Of a stretch of DNA of 64,000 nt, positions 17,382-26,480 are shown piece by piece. Source of the stretch: an uncultured Aquimarina sp. (GTDB lineage: Bacteria; Bacteroidota; Bacteroidia; Flavobacteriales; Flavobacteriaceae); contig NZ_CANLOZ010000002.1 in NCBI RefSeq assembly GCF_947492965.1, forward strand, positions 124,001-188,000. The letters are read 5' to 3'. The stretch's first letter is position 1. Every line of letters begins with the position of its first letter. The position numbers were made by a program, and so were the translations under genes. A model generated the notes under the pieces. It did not search any database and had not been told where the DNA came from. It saw nothing but the letters and a program-made list of their open reading frames with translations.

Positions 17382-19964
17382 ATGGCAAGACAACCAAAAA
17401 TAGATCGTTTTAACCACAACGTTCTAACTAAATACCAGATATACAACAGTATATTTATTACATTACCTTTTGATGAAATTACTAATACAGGTGTTTTATT
17501 ACCTCTTTTTAAAGAAGTATGCGAAAAAGGGTATGATCAAAAGAAAACTCCAACAGAAATTGTAGAAAGTTTTTTCAAATCGTATAGAGATAATCCTACA
17601 GATAAAGAAAAGCACGATTTATTATTTCGGTTTATTCAATATATCGAAAGACAAGTAGTATTGTTTGATGCTATAGAAGATGCTGCTTTTCCTGTAGTAA
17701 ATAATATGGATGGTCGTGGTACGCTAAGGAGTATCAAAGAAGAAGCGCAAGCCAAAGGACAATTAGAAGAGTTAAAAGAATACTTAAGACGATTTAAGAT
17801 ACGTCCAACATTAACTGCGCATCCTACTCAGTTTTATCCAGGTACCGTTTTAGGGATTATCCATGATCTCGATACAGCAATCAGAGAGAATGATTCTCAG
17901 AAAATAAAGAGATTATTAGCGCAATTAGGAAAAACTGCATTCTTTAAAAAAGAAAAACCAACTCCGTATGATGAAGCAGTAAGCTTGATATGGTATTTAG
18001 AAAATGTATTTTATCATTCGGTAGGAACGATATATAATTATATTCAACAAAATATTTTTCAGGGAGAAGATCTTGAGAATGATTTGATAAACCTTGGTTT
18101 TTGGCCAGGAGGAGATAGAGATGGAAATCCTTTTGTTACTACAGAAACTACGCTTAAAGTAGCAAAAAGACTTCGTAAAACTGTTCTGATTAATTACTAT
18201 CGTGACATGCGTAAGCTAAAACGTAGAATAACTTTTGGTAATCTTCAGGATAAATTAGGAGTTTTGGAATCTGCGTTATACGATAATTTTTACTATGCTA
18301 AAACTGCCGAACCTCTTTCTATTGATACATTGATGAATGGATTACTAGAGGTAAGAGAAGAGCTGATAAGTAAACATCAATCTTTGTTTTTAGAAGAATT
18401 ACAAGATCTTATTAATAAAGTAAAGATATTCGGATTTCATTTTGGAACTTTGGACATAAGACAAGATTCTCGAGTGCACCATGGAGTGTTGATGGAAATT
18501 GTTAAAAAAACCAATGAGTTAGGATTAGGGTTCTTTCCAGATGATTATGCTTCTTTATCAGAGGAGGAGCAAATCCAAGTATTGTCTACCATTTCGGGTA
18601 ATTTAGATCCATCAGTTTTAGATGACGATATGGCAAGAGCTACAATCGAATCTATTTATGCGATCAAAACCATACAAAAAAATAATGGAGAGCGTGGGTC
18701 AAACCGATATATCATTAGTAATAACGGAAGTGTACTGAATGTTATGGAAGCTTTTGCTATGATACGTCTATGTGATTGGAAACAACCAACGGTAGATGTA
18801 ATTCCACTATTTGAAACAGTTCCTGATCTTAAAGTTTCTCACCATGTAATGGAAACTTTATATACCAATCCAGAGTATATGGAACATCTTAAGCGTCGCG
18901 GAATGAAGCAGACTATTATGCTTGGTTTCTCAGACGGAACTAAAGATGGTGGATATTTGATGGCGAATTGGGGGATTTTTAAAGCAAAAGAAGCATTGAC
19001 AGAGATTTCCAGAAAGTATAATGTGAAAGTTATATTCTTTGATGGTAGAGGAGGACCGCCAGCAAGAGGAGGTGGAAATACAAATCAGTTCTATGCATCT
19101 CTGGGTCCTACAATTGAAGATGAGCAGATACAAATTACGGTTCAGGGACAAACCATTAGCTCTAATTTTGGAACATTAGATTCCTGTCAATATAACTTAG
19201 AACAATTACTTGGCGCTGGAGTAGAAAATGAGCTAACCGTAAATGAAGCTAACCTTTTCTCTAAGGAGAATAAAGAGACGATGCAGAATTTAGCAGACAT
19301 TAGTTATCAGACGTATGTAGATTTCAAAAGTCATCCTAAGTTTTTACCATATCTTGAGCATATGAGTACGCTTAAATACTACGGAAAAGCAAATATAGGT
19401 AGTCGTCCTTCTAAAAGAAGTAAGAGTACAAGTTTAGATTTTGGAGACCTAAGAGCGATTCCATTTGTAGGTAGTTGGAGCCAGCTGAAGCAAAATGTGC
19501 CTGGTTTTTATGGAGTAGGTACTGCTTTAAAAGTATATGAAGATAAAGGTGAATTCGATAAAATTATAAATCTTTATAAAGGATCTGCATTTTTCCGAGC
19601 TTTAGTCGGTAATAGTATGATGAGTTTGACAAAATCATTCTTTCAATTAACAGCATATATGAAAGATGATAAAGAGTATGGTGCTTTTTGGAATATCATA
19701 CATGATGAATACGAACTTACTAAACGTCTATTGCTTAAGTTAACTGGATATTCAGAATTAATGGAAAATGAGCCAGCTGGAAAAGCTTCTATAGAAATAA
19801 GAGAAAATATCGTATTACCATTGCTTACTATTCAGCAATATGCACTAAAGAAGATTCAGGATATTAATAGATCCGGAGAAGAGGATGAAAATTTAGAGGT
19901 GTACGAAAAGATGGTAACCCGTTCTTTGTTCGGGAATATCAATGCAAGTCGAAATTCGGCTTAA
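17382..19964 (+). CDS. ppc: Phosphoenolpyruvate carboxylase
   Basis: This 860-residue enzyme carboxylates phosphoenolpyruvate to oxaloacetate, refilling the TCA cycle. Active-site signatures are LTAHPTQ (H147), FWPGGDRDGNPFVT, GFSDGTKDGGYLMANW and FFDGRGGPPARGGG, the arginine-rich glycine loop. The C-terminus reads NASRNSA, where most PEPCs end RNTG; the aspartate-binding Asn is kept but the last two residues differ. Length is close to the usual 880-930. It is flanked by terminators, so it is a single-gene unit. Confidence 0.95.
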   Translation: MARQPKIDRFNHNVLTKYQIYNSIFITLPFDEITNTGVLLPLFKEVCEKGYDQKKTPTEIVESFFKSYRDNPTDKEKHDLLFRFIQYIERQVVLFDAIEDAAFPVVNNMDGRGTLRSIKEEAQAKGQLEELKEYLRRFKIRPTLTAHPTQFYPGTVLGIIHDLDTAIRENDSQKIKRLLAQLGKTAFFKKEKPTPYDEAVSLIWYLENVFYHSVGTIYNYIQQNIFQGEDLENDLINLGFWPGGDRDGNPFVTTETTLKVAKRLRKTVLINYYRDMRKLKRRITFGNLQDKLGVLESALYDNFYYAKTAEPLSIDTLMNGLLEVREELISKHQSLFLEELQDLINKVKIFGFHFGTLDIRQDSRVHHGVLMEIVKKTNELGLGFFPDDYASLSEEEQIQVLSTISGNLDPSVLDDDMARATIESIYAIKTIQKNNGERGSNRYIISNNGSVLNVMEAFAMIRLCDWKQPTVDVIPLFETVPDLKVSHHVMETLYTNPEYMEHLKRRGMKQTIMLGFSDGTKDGGYLMANWGIFKAKEALTEISRKYNVKVIFFDGRGGPPARGGGNTNQFYASLGPTIEDEQIQITVQGQTISSNFGTLDSCQYNLEQLLGAGVENELTVNEANLFSKENKETMQNLADISYQTYVDFKSHPKFLPYLEHMSTLKYYGKANIGSRPSKRSKSTSLDFGDLRAIPFVGSWSQLKQNVPGFYGVGTALKVYEDKGEFDKIINLYKGSAFFRALVGNSMMSLTKSFFQLTAYMKDDKEYGAFWNIIHDEYELTKRLLLKLTGYSELMENEPAGKASIEIRENIVLPLLTIQQYALKKIQDINRSGEEDENLEVYEKMVTRSLFGNINASRNSA

Positions 19965-19987
19965 AACACTTTTAAAATAAAAAGAAG

Positions 19988-20020
19988 ACTGCAATACGAA
20001 TAGTGTTGCAGTTTTTTTTA
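19988..20020 (+). terminator. Rho-independent terminator after ppc
   Basis: ACTGCAATAC (19988-19997) and GTGTTGCAGT (20003-20012) pair over 10 bases with one mismatch, followed by eight T. Confidence 0.85.
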
Positions 20021-20116
20021 TGTTATGTTTTTGTTTTGTTTAGGTAAAATTTAATATTCTGAAGCAACTCTCTGAAAAAATCAATATCTACAGTATATAA
20101 TTTAAAAACCATAGTC

Positions 20117-20566
20117 ATGAAACTGAAAAGTATTACTTTCTTATTACTTATTTTTTGTTTTTTCAATAGTTGCGATTCAAATGATTGTGAAGCAGTTGTT
20201 TGTGTTCCTAACGCCACTTTTAATTTTGAGTTATTGGATACTGAAAACAATAATATACTAGATAGCGGTGTAATAACGATTTCGGATATTAGTATAATAG
20301 ATCTAGCTAATCAGAGCTCTATTGATTTTTTTAGAAATGATGTTGATAATAGCAGTATTATTACAGTCAGCTCACAAAGTATCTCTTCAGGAAGAAAAAC
20401 ACTTTCTGTTACTATTTCTAATGATCAGCTTTTCCAACTAAGTGTAGAGACTGTTGTAACCAAAGGAGAGTGTTGTAGTGTAGTCCAATTCTCAGATTTT
20501 GAAATTCAAGAAGCTGATTTTGAATTTGATGATGCCACAGGCGTATATACTTTTATTTGGCAATAG
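20117..20566 (+). CDS. Hypothetical lipoprotein
   Basis: This 149-residue protein begins with a lipoprotein signal (LLLIFCFFNSCDSND, Cys near 19). The mature part has four further cysteines (CEAVVC, GECC) and a beta-rich pattern (FNFELLDTENNNILDSG, VTISDISII). I do not recognise the family. It probably sits in the outer membrane or periplasm. It lies between the ppc terminator and a secreted alpha/beta hydrolase, with no tight coupling to either. Confidence 0.65.
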   Translation: MKLKSITFLLLIFCFFNSCDSNDCEAVVCVPNATFNFELLDTENNNILDSGVITISDISIIDLANQSSIDFFRNDVDNSSIITVSSQSISSGRKTLSVTISNDQLFQLSVETVVTKGECCSVVQFSDFEIQEADFEFDDATGVYTFIWQ

Positions 20567-20719
20567 TAAATAGGATGAAGATTTGCTTTATGTGAATGGA
20601 TCCTAATTGAGTTTTTTCTTAAAATCTGTACTTTTCAAAATGATTCTTTAATTTTAGAAGCAAAATACTAATCAATATTTCATAAATAGGTTTATGGAAT
20701 AAGTTATTTACGTAAAGAA

Positions 20720-22093
20720 ATGATTCTATTAAGAAAGAAAGAAATTGTCCTTGTATTGTTTTTAATTTTTTCAACGTATTTATTTTCACAGGATATAGCA
20801 GGAGATTGGAAAGGTACTGTTGATATAAGAGGTAGTAAATTAGATATTGCCTTTCATATAGAAAAAGTAGATACAATTTATACTACTACTTTGGATATAC
20901 CAGCGCAAGGTTTAAATGGAGCTAAGGCAAGTAATACAAAAGTTGATAATACTTCTGTAGTCATCACCTTTTCTGATCTAAAGCTAACGTATGAAGGAAG
21001 TTTAAATGATAACAATGAAATTATAGGGAATATGAAACAAGGAGGTTTTCCGATTCCTTTAAACCTTAGAAAGGGTTCCGTTATTTTAAACCGACCGCAA
21101 GAGCCAAAACCACCTTTTAATTATTATTCCGAAGAAATAACCTTTGTGAGTAATGCAGATAATGTAAGCTTAAAAGGAACCTTAACTTTACCAGAAAAAA
21201 ATGGACAATTCCCTTTGGTGATTATTGTAAGTGGTAGTGGACCACAAAATAGGGATGGAGATATGTTTGGTCATAAACCTTATTTAGTATTGGCAGATCA
21301 TTTAACGAAAAATGGGATAGCAGTTTTTCGTTTCGATGAACGAGGAGTTGGCGAATCTGCTGGGGATTTTAGTAAAATAACCATCGAACTTTCTTCACTA
21401 GATGTAACATCAGCTATTGATTTCTTAAAAGAAAGAAAAGAGATCAATAATGATAAAATAGGTTTGATTGGTCATAGTATTGGAGGTATTGTTGCTCCCA
21501 AAGTAGCTTCGGAAAATAAAAAAATCAGCTTTTTAGTATTATTAGCTGCTCCTGGCGTTCCGGGTGATCAATTAATGCTTTCTCAAAAAGCTGCTTTTGA
21601 AAAAGATATGGGATTGAATGAACTTCAAATTCAGCAAGGACAAAAAATAGTAAAAGAAGCTTATGATATAATTAAGGAAGCCCAGCTGGATAATCAATCA
21701 CTAAAAGATAGTATTCATTCTTTCTATAAAAACAAGTATGGCAATCTATTTCCTGAAAATCAAAGAAAGGCATTGGTAAATCAGATTACTTCTTATGAGG
21801 TAGCAAGTTTTATCAGATCCAGACCTTCGGAGTATTTAGAAAAAATAAAAATTTCTGTTTTAGCGTTAAATGGAGATAAAGATTTGCAAGTGCTTTCAAA
21901 AGAAAACCTTACTGCTATTAAAACTGCTCTGGATAAAGCGGGTAATACAAATGTTGAAATAATGGAGCTTAAGAGTCTTAATCACTTATTCCAAGAAGCT
22001 ACTCGAGGTTCTCTAGGCGAGTATTCTGAAATAGAGCAAACATTTTCTCCGATGGCTTTAGATGTGATTACAGATTGGATAAAAAAACAATAA
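20720..22093 (+). CDS. Secreted alpha/beta hydrolase
   Basis: This 457-residue protein has a signal peptide (LVLFLIFSTYLFSQD), an N-terminal beta domain of about 110 residues (GDWKGTVDIRGSKLDIAFHI, as in many flavobacterial hydrolases) and an alpha/beta hydrolase domain. The nucleophile elbow is GHSIGG with Ser at about 253. The acid is probably Asp in LNGDKDLQV and the histidine is in SLNHLFQEA. The oxyanion region is VSGSGPQNRDGD. Likely a periplasmic esterase or peptidase-like hydrolase; the substrate is unknown. The next gene starts 12 bases downstream, so they may share a transcript. Confidence 0.88.
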   Translation: MILLRKKEIVLVLFLIFSTYLFSQDIAGDWKGTVDIRGSKLDIAFHIEKVDTIYTTTLDIPAQGLNGAKASNTKVDNTSVVITFSDLKLTYEGSLNDNNEIIGNMKQGGFPIPLNLRKGSVILNRPQEPKPPFNYYSEEITFVSNADNVSLKGTLTLPEKNGQFPLVIIVSGSGPQNRDGDMFGHKPYLVLADHLTKNGIAVFRFDERGVGESAGDFSKITIELSSLDVTSAIDFLKERKEINNDKIGLIGHSIGGIVAPKVASENKKISFLVLLAAPGVPGDQLMLSQKAAFEKDMGLNELQIQQGQKIVKEAYDIIKEAQLDNQSLKDSIHSFYKNKYGNLFPENQRKALVNQITSYEVASFIRSRPSEYLEKIKISVLALNGDKDLQVLSKENLTAIKTALDKAGNTNVEIMELKSLNHLFQEATRGSLGEYSEIEQTFSPMALDVITDWIKKQ

Positions 22094-22105
22094 AAAAATA
22101 GATGT

Positions 22106-22810
22106 ATGAAGAGTACAATAAGATTTTTTCTGTGTATCACACTAGTGATTTTTGTTTCCTCTTGTTCGAGTGATGATGATATTGCTTCAGATGCTGAAAT
22201 TGCTAATGAAGAAGTTATAGAATATTTTAAGGATATCGCTCTGGGTTTTGAATTTGGTAGTGCAAGTAGAGTAACCAGAAAATGGAATACGGATATGAAA
22301 ATATTTGTAGGTGGTAATCCTTCGGATGCGCTTACAAATGAATTAAACAAAATTGTTAACGAGATTAATAATCTAACCACAGATGGATTTAGTGTCAGCA
22401 TTGTAGATAGCTCGAGTCAATCTAATTTCTTTATTTTCTTTGGTTCTGGAGATGATTACGCGGATTTGTATCCTGGGCAAGAAGGTTTTGTAGAGTCTAA
22501 TTGGGGATTATTTTCAATTTTTTGGCTAGACAATCAACTGAATTCTGGTCATATGTATGTAGATATCTTTAGAGCCAATGCAATAGAACAAAGACATTTA
22601 TTAAGAGAAGAATTGACACAGTCGTTGGGATTAGCCAGAGACTCATTTAGATATGATGATAGTATTTTTCAATCAGAATGGACAAGAACTACGGAATATT
22701 CGGAAATTGATAGAGAATTAATAAGACTTTTATATCATCCAGATATGAATGTAGGATTAGATGAAAATGAGGTCGATCCTATTTTGAGGAACATACTTTT
22801 CGCTAATTAA
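22106..22810 (+). CDS. DUF2927-like lipoprotein
   Basis: This 234-residue protein has a lipoprotein signal (CITLVIFVSSCSSDDD, Cys near 20). The mature domain shows DUF2927-type features: KWNTDMKIFVGGNPSDALTN, then FFGSGDDY and the conserved block LLREELTQSLGLARDSF. DUF2927 proteins have an otherwise metallopeptidase-like EELxQ segment but no known activity; here the HExxH-type pattern is absent. It follows the secreted hydrolase gene closely (12 bases) and may be co-transcribed. Function unknown. Confidence 0.7.
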   Translation: MKSTIRFFLCITLVIFVSSCSSDDDIASDAEIANEEVIEYFKDIALGFEFGSASRVTRKWNTDMKIFVGGNPSDALTNELNKIVNEINNLTTDGFSVSIVDSSSQSNFFIFFGSGDDYADLYPGQEGFVESNWGLFSIFWLDNQLNSGHMYVDIFRANAIEQRHLLREELTQSLGLARDSFRYDDSIFQSEWTRTTEYSEIDRELIRLLYHPDMNVGLDENEVDPILRNILFAN

Positions 22811-22871
22811 TAACCTAAAAAGCCATAGCTATCCGTTTTATTAATAAGGTCTTATAAGAGTTATAAATAGT

Positions 22872-22902
22872 AAATCTTTTGATAGATGCCGTCAAAAGAT
22901 TT
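22872..22902. terminator. Perfect 11-bp inverted repeat, possible terminator
   Basis: AAATCTTTTGA (22872-22882) and TCAAAAGATTT (22892-22902) are perfect arms with a 9-base loop. The T-run is weak (TTTGTTG), so termination after the DUF2927 gene is only probable; an operator for the DinB gene is the alternative. Confidence 0.45.
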
Positions 22903-22987
22903 GTTGAAGCATAATAAAGAACTGTTAATGCGCTGATTTTATTTTAAAGATTTAGTACTTTTCGCAATCATATATAATCACTTTCAT

Positions 22988-23500
22988 ATGCAAAAGTTAC
23001 TGACACCTGAAGAATACAATCCTTATTACGGAATTTTTATAGACAAAGCGTTAAAGGAAGATATAGTAGAAGGTTTACAAGAAGGAATAACTCAGTTTGT
23101 TGATTTTGTAAAAGTAATTCCAGAGGAAAAAATGAAGTATGCATATGATCATGGCAAATGGACAATTGCGGAGGTATTACAGCATATTATTGATACTGAA
23201 CGAATATTTTCTTACCGAGCACTAAGATTTGCTAGAAAAGATAACAGTCCTTTGATTGGGTTTGATCAAGATGACTACGTTCCTAATTCAAATGCAAATA
23301 ATACAGGGAAACAAGAATTTATAGAAGATTTTAAGGCGGTAAGAAATAGTTCTATCTCATTATATAAAGGTTTTACATCAGAAATGTTAACATGGATAGG
23401 TGAGGCTAGTGGTAGTCCCATGAGTGCCAGAGCAGCTGGTTATATTCTTTCTGGACATCAAACACATCATCTAGAGGTTATTAAAGAAAGATATCTCTAA
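22988..23500 (+). CDS. DinB-family four-helix protein
   Basis: This 170-residue protein belongs to the DinB/YfiT superfamily. The likely metal-binding histidines are H66 (VLQHIIDTE), H157 and H161 (SGHQTHHLEV). Family members include thiol transferases and many proteins of unknown role. HGKWTIAEVLQHIIDTERIF and LSGHQTHHLEVIKERY are the two family signatures. The next gene starts 1 base after the stop, so they are likely one operon. Confidence 0.88.
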   Translation: MQKLLTPEEYNPYYGIFIDKALKEDIVEGLQEGITQFVDFVKVIPEEKMKYAYDHGKWTIAEVLQHIIDTERIFSYRALRFARKDNSPLIGFDQDDYVPNSNANNTGKQEFIEDFKAVRNSSISLYKGFTSEMLTWIGEASGSPMSARAAGYILSGHQTHHLEVIKERYL

Positions 23501-23501
23501 A

Positions 23502-23927
23502 ATGACAAAAGAAGAAGTCGCTAAGGGATATTTGTCTTTTTTAGAAGAAGGAAAAATCGACAAGGTAATACAGCTTTTTACTGAAGATGGGATTGTAGTA
23601 TCTCCTATATACGGAACAATGGTAGCCAAAGAGTTTTATTATGCATTAGCAGTAGATACAAAAGCTTCCAAACTCAATTTTGATGGACTTTTTGTAGAAG
23701 AAAACTCTAATAGGATTTCTATACTATTCGATTATCACTGGACTCTTAAATCAGATGAAATTATAAAGTTTAAAGTGGTGGATGTTATAGAGCTAACATC
23801 TGACAATAAAATAGAGAAGCTAACCATAATATATGATACTGTGAATGTTAGGATGCTTTGTAGTATGACTAAGATTTCTTATGTATGGATGCTTCCTTTT
23901 ACTTTAACTTTATGTAATATCGGTTAG
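23502..23927 (+). CDS. NTF2/SnoaL-like protein with an odd C-terminus
   Basis: This 141-residue protein has an NTF2-like (SnoaL) fold in its first 115 residues: VAKGYLSFLEEGKIDKVIQLF, then beta strands ending at KIEKLTIIYDTVNVR, where such proteins often stop soon after. The remaining 26 residues (CSMTKISYVWMLPFTLTLCNIG) are hydrophobic and cysteine-containing and do not look like the fold. They also run 18 bases into the convergent hydrolase gene. A simple frameshift does not explain the tail, because the other frames close at once. It forms an operon with the DinB gene; the role is unknown. Confidence 0.65.
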   Translation: MTKEEVAKGYLSFLEEGKIDKVIQLFTEDGIVVSPIYGTMVAKEFYYALAVDTKASKLNFDGLFVEENSNRISILFDYHWTLKSDEIIKFKVVDVIELTSDNKIEKLTIIYDTVNVRMLCSMTKISYVWMLPFTLTLCNIG

Positions 23928-24539
23928 AGTTTCCACGTCTAATTCATGACCTCCTCCATGAGTCCTGAACTCTATTTGAGGAAGAATATTTTTAACACGT
24001 ATTTTTTCTGTATTTACTTTTTCTATTTCAAAATACGGATCGTTTTCTCCTAATATATGGGTGACTTTTGTTGTATCTGATAGAAAAGAGAAATGTTCTT
24101 TTTGTAATTCTTTAGGAAAACCTCCAGAAATCATTACAAAACCGGCAGGTTGTATTTGTTTACTTGCTATCCATCTACTCGCGATGCTAACTCCTTGCGA
24201 ATATCCAAGAACAACAAATTTGGCATGTGAAGGAATTTTTTCCATTGCTACCACCGCATCGACGTAATTGAGAACATTTTTAGTCTCTGTTTTAGTATTT
24301 TCCTTGGTTAACCAACTAGCTCCGACTCTTTTATAATCATTGTTCTTATAATATTTTGAAGGAGCTTGTGGAGCGATAATATAGTTTTCTTCTGGATCTA
24401 AACTTTGAAATAAACGAATAAAATACCTACTCAGATATCCAATACCATGAAATACTAACCAAACGGTCTTTGTTTTTTCGGTAAGTTCGTTTAGGGTGTC
24501 GTAGGTGTTTGTAGATTGATATACAACCTCTTTCTGCAT
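23910..24539 (-). CDS. Alpha/beta hydrolase (phospholipase/carboxylesterase type)
   Basis: This 209-residue protein is a compact serine hydrolase resembling the carboxylesterase/thioesterase family. The nucleophile is S114 in LGYSQGVSIAS, the acid D167 in LGENDPYF and the histidine H198 in HGGGHELD. The oxyanion strand is WLVFHGIGYLS. No signal peptide is visible, so it is cytoplasmic. It is downstream of a second alpha/beta hydrolase (14-base gap) and a TetR regulator, so it is probably the last gene of a three-gene operon. Its 3' end overlaps the convergent NTF2-like gene. Confidence 0.85.
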   Translation of the reverse strand: MQKEVVYQSTNTYDTLNELTEKTKTVWLVFHGIGYLSRYFIRLFQSLDPEENYIIAPQAPSKYYKNNDYKRVGASWLTKENTKTETKNVLNYVDAVVAMEKIPSHAKFVVLGYSQGVSIASRWIASKQIQPAGFVMISGGFPKELQKEHFSFLSDTTKVTHILGENDPYFEIEKVNTEKIRVKNILPQIEFRTHGGGHELDVETLTDIT

Positions 24540-24553
24540 AGCTTTAAAGTATT

Positions 24554-25402
24554 TTAGAGTTCAAACCATTGATCAATTATGGGCCACAAGATATCCTGAT
24601 TTTTCTTTCTAAAAAAATCAAAATGTCCTATTGTTTTTAATTTGTAATCTGATGGTACTAAATGTTTTCTGCTTGTCTGTGCGTTTTGATATACACGGTC
24701 TCCAAGAATATCAACAGACTTTTTAGGAGCAAAAAGATCATCGTCTATACTAATAAGTAACATGGACTCTTTAATTTCTTGATAAAAAGTTTCCGAATTT
24801 CCTTTTGTAAAATGCAACATAGAATCTGGGTGTAATAAAAAAGTAGCCCAATCTTTTGCTGCTTTAGTGGTTAAAGGTCTTCCTAATCCAAACCATTTGG
24901 ATGGATAGTATCCTAAAATTGATGTAGTAATGGGTATGAAGAATTTGAAGTTTAGATAGATCAAAAAACGCATTCTTGGTGTGAAATGTTTATAGAAACC
25001 AAACTGAGACCCAATGGTTAGATATTTATCATAATATTGGAAAGCATCACTGAAACCAACACTGTTTCCTCCATAACTATGACCTATCATATATTGAGCG
25101 TTATCAGGAAATTTTTCTTTTACATGTTTAGAAACTGATTTAAAATCCATAGCCCAAGAAAAAAAACCATGATTTTTTAAAGCTCTGATACTTTTAGAAT
25201 TAGAAGAGCCAATACTGCGATAATCAAATGTAAATACATTACAACCTTTTTCGGCTAAATATTCGGCCATATCAAAGTAAAATTTTTGAGGAACTGCAAC
25301 AGCAGGCGCGAATACGATTGATACACTATTAGGGGAGGAAGGAATAAATTCGTGTACTGAAATAGGGTAGTCGTCTGTAGAGGGTATGGTAAATGATTTC
25401 AT
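24554..25402 (-). CDS. Alpha/beta hydrolase in a TetR operon
   Basis: This 282-residue protein is an alpha/beta hydrolase with the elbow IGHSYGG (S109), a probable acid in ISIDDDLFAPKKS and a histidine in KTIGHFDFF. The family is the serine aminopeptidase S33/YheT-like group often described as alpha/beta fold hydrolases. Its ATG overlaps the TetR stop by one base (TAATG). The TetR gene lies directly upstream, so its inducer may be a substrate or product of this enzyme; that is inference. No secretion signal. Confidence 0.85.
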   Translation of the reverse strand: MKSFTIPSTDDYPISVHEFIPSSPNSVSIVFAPAVAVPQKFYFDMAEYLAEKGCNVFTFDYRSIGSSNSKSIRALKNHGFFSWAMDFKSVSKHVKEKFPDNAQYMIGHSYGGNSVGFSDAFQYYDKYLTIGSQFGFYKHFTPRMRFLIYLNFKFFIPITTSILGYYPSKWFGLGRPLTTKAAKDWATFLLHPDSMLHFTKGNSETFYQEIKESMLLISIDDDLFAPKKSVDILGDRVYQNAQTSRKHLVPSDYKLKTIGHFDFFRKKNQDILWPIIDQWFEL

Positions 25403-25980
25403 TAGTTAGTTTTTAAAATTATTTTTTCCATTCTAGATACTGCATTGTTAATGTATTTATGATCATTGTAAATTCTCATCAACAGGATTCCTCCTTCTAA
25501 ATCTTGTACAATTTGCTCAGCTAATTCTAAAGATTCTTCTTTGGAATAATTGGGTGCTAGTAGAATCTGTAGTCCAGAGATAAAGTCAGCAAAAAAGTGT
25601 TGTATTTCATCTTTGTAAATAGGATTTAGATGAGCTGTTTCTAGGGCTGTATTAGCCATGATACAACCACTATTCGCATTTTTAAACATTTTATCAATGA
25701 GCTTTCTAACTTGTTCTAGTTTTTCTGAAATATTTAAATCTTTGTTAGCTATTATCTTAGATAGGTTGTATTTGAAGTAACTGTGTACAGTGGCAAGTAC
25801 TTCTTTTATCAACTGCTCCTTATTACTGAAATAGTAGTAAAAATGTGATTTTTGAATATCACATGCCTTAGCTAATTCGCTCATGCTACTTTTTGCAATA
25901 CCACGTTCTCTTAGTATAGGAATTACTCTTTGTAAGACCTCTTCTTTAGATGTTTTCGTTTTAGGCATTTTATTGAACAT
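25402..25980 (-). CDS. TetR/AcrR-family regulator
   Basis: This 192-residue regulator has an N-terminal HTH (VLQRVIPILRERGIAKSSMSELAKACDIQKSHFYYYFSNKEQLIKEVL) and a variable ligand-binding C-terminal domain. The start may instead be the second Met (MPKTKTSKEE, 25968). An inverted pair GTTAAAAT (25983-25990) and ATTTTAAC (26013-26020) lies just upstream, in the region shared with the divergent thioesterase gene, and may be its operator. It is translationally coupled to two hydrolase genes. Confidence 0.9.
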   Translation of the reverse strand: MFNKMPKTKTSKEEVLQRVIPILRERGIAKSSMSELAKACDIQKSHFYYYFSNKEQLIKEVLATVHSYFKYNLSKIIANKDLNISEKLEQVRKLIDKMFKNANSGCIMANTALETAHLNPIYKDEIQHFFADFISGLQILLAPNYSKEESLELAEQIVQDLEGGILLMRIYNDHKYINNAVSRMEKIILKTN

Positions 25981-26052
25981 TCGTTAAAATTATAATTAAA
26001 TATAGTTAGAATATTTTAACCTCAATGTTTATTTTTACCTAAAATTTAATTT

Positions 26053-26475
26053 ATGAAATTATCAGAGGAAGAAATATTAGCAAAATGCACGGTAATGTGC
26101 AAGAACACACTAATGGAAACATTAGATATTTCTTTTTGTGAAGTTGGAGATGATTATTTGGTTGCGAAAATGCCTGTCACACCAAAGGTGCATCAACCAG
26201 ATGGAGTTTTACATGGAGGTGCAATGGTTGCACTTGCTGAAAGTGTTGGTAGTGCTGCATCTCATATTTTTTTAGATACAGATAAGTTTTATATCAGAGG
26301 ATTAGAAATTTCTGCCAATCACGTAAAAAGTATGAAAGAAGGATATGTTTATGCAAAGGCTGAAATTGTGCACAAAGGGAGAACTACCCAGCTTTGGGAT
26401 ATAAAATTACGAAATGAGGAAGAGAAGTTAATTTCTATAGTAAAACTAACAACTATTGCTTTAGCGAAATCATAA
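26053..26475 (+). CDS. menI: Hotdog thioesterase, probable DHNA-CoA thioesterase (MenI/YdiI-like)
   Basis: This 140-residue hotdog-fold enzyme closely follows the E. coli YdiI/MenI pattern: HQPDGVLHGGAMVALAESVG, then GLEISANHVKSMKEG. The catalytic glutamate is E63 (LAES), with H54 in the preceding loop, as in YdiI. It probably hydrolyses 1,4-dihydroxy-2-naphthoyl-CoA, the step after MenB. The context agrees, since menF starts 5 bases downstream and menD and menB follow. A general PaaI-type acyl-CoA thioesterase role is the alternative. It is divergent from a TetR gene. Confidence 0.8.
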   Translation: MKLSEEEILAKCTVMCKNTLMETLDISFCEVGDDYLVAKMPVTPKVHQPDGVLHGGAMVALAESVGSAASHIFLDTDKFYIRGLEISANHVKSMKEGYVYAKAEIVHKGRTTQLWDIKLRNEEEKLISIVKLTTIALAKS

Positions 26476-26480
26476 ATTAT

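Noticed and set aside
22872..22902. The 11-bp inverted repeat as a transposon end or riboswitch
   Set aside because: No second copy, no target duplication and no conserved aptamer-like structure; a weak terminator or operator is the simpler reading.
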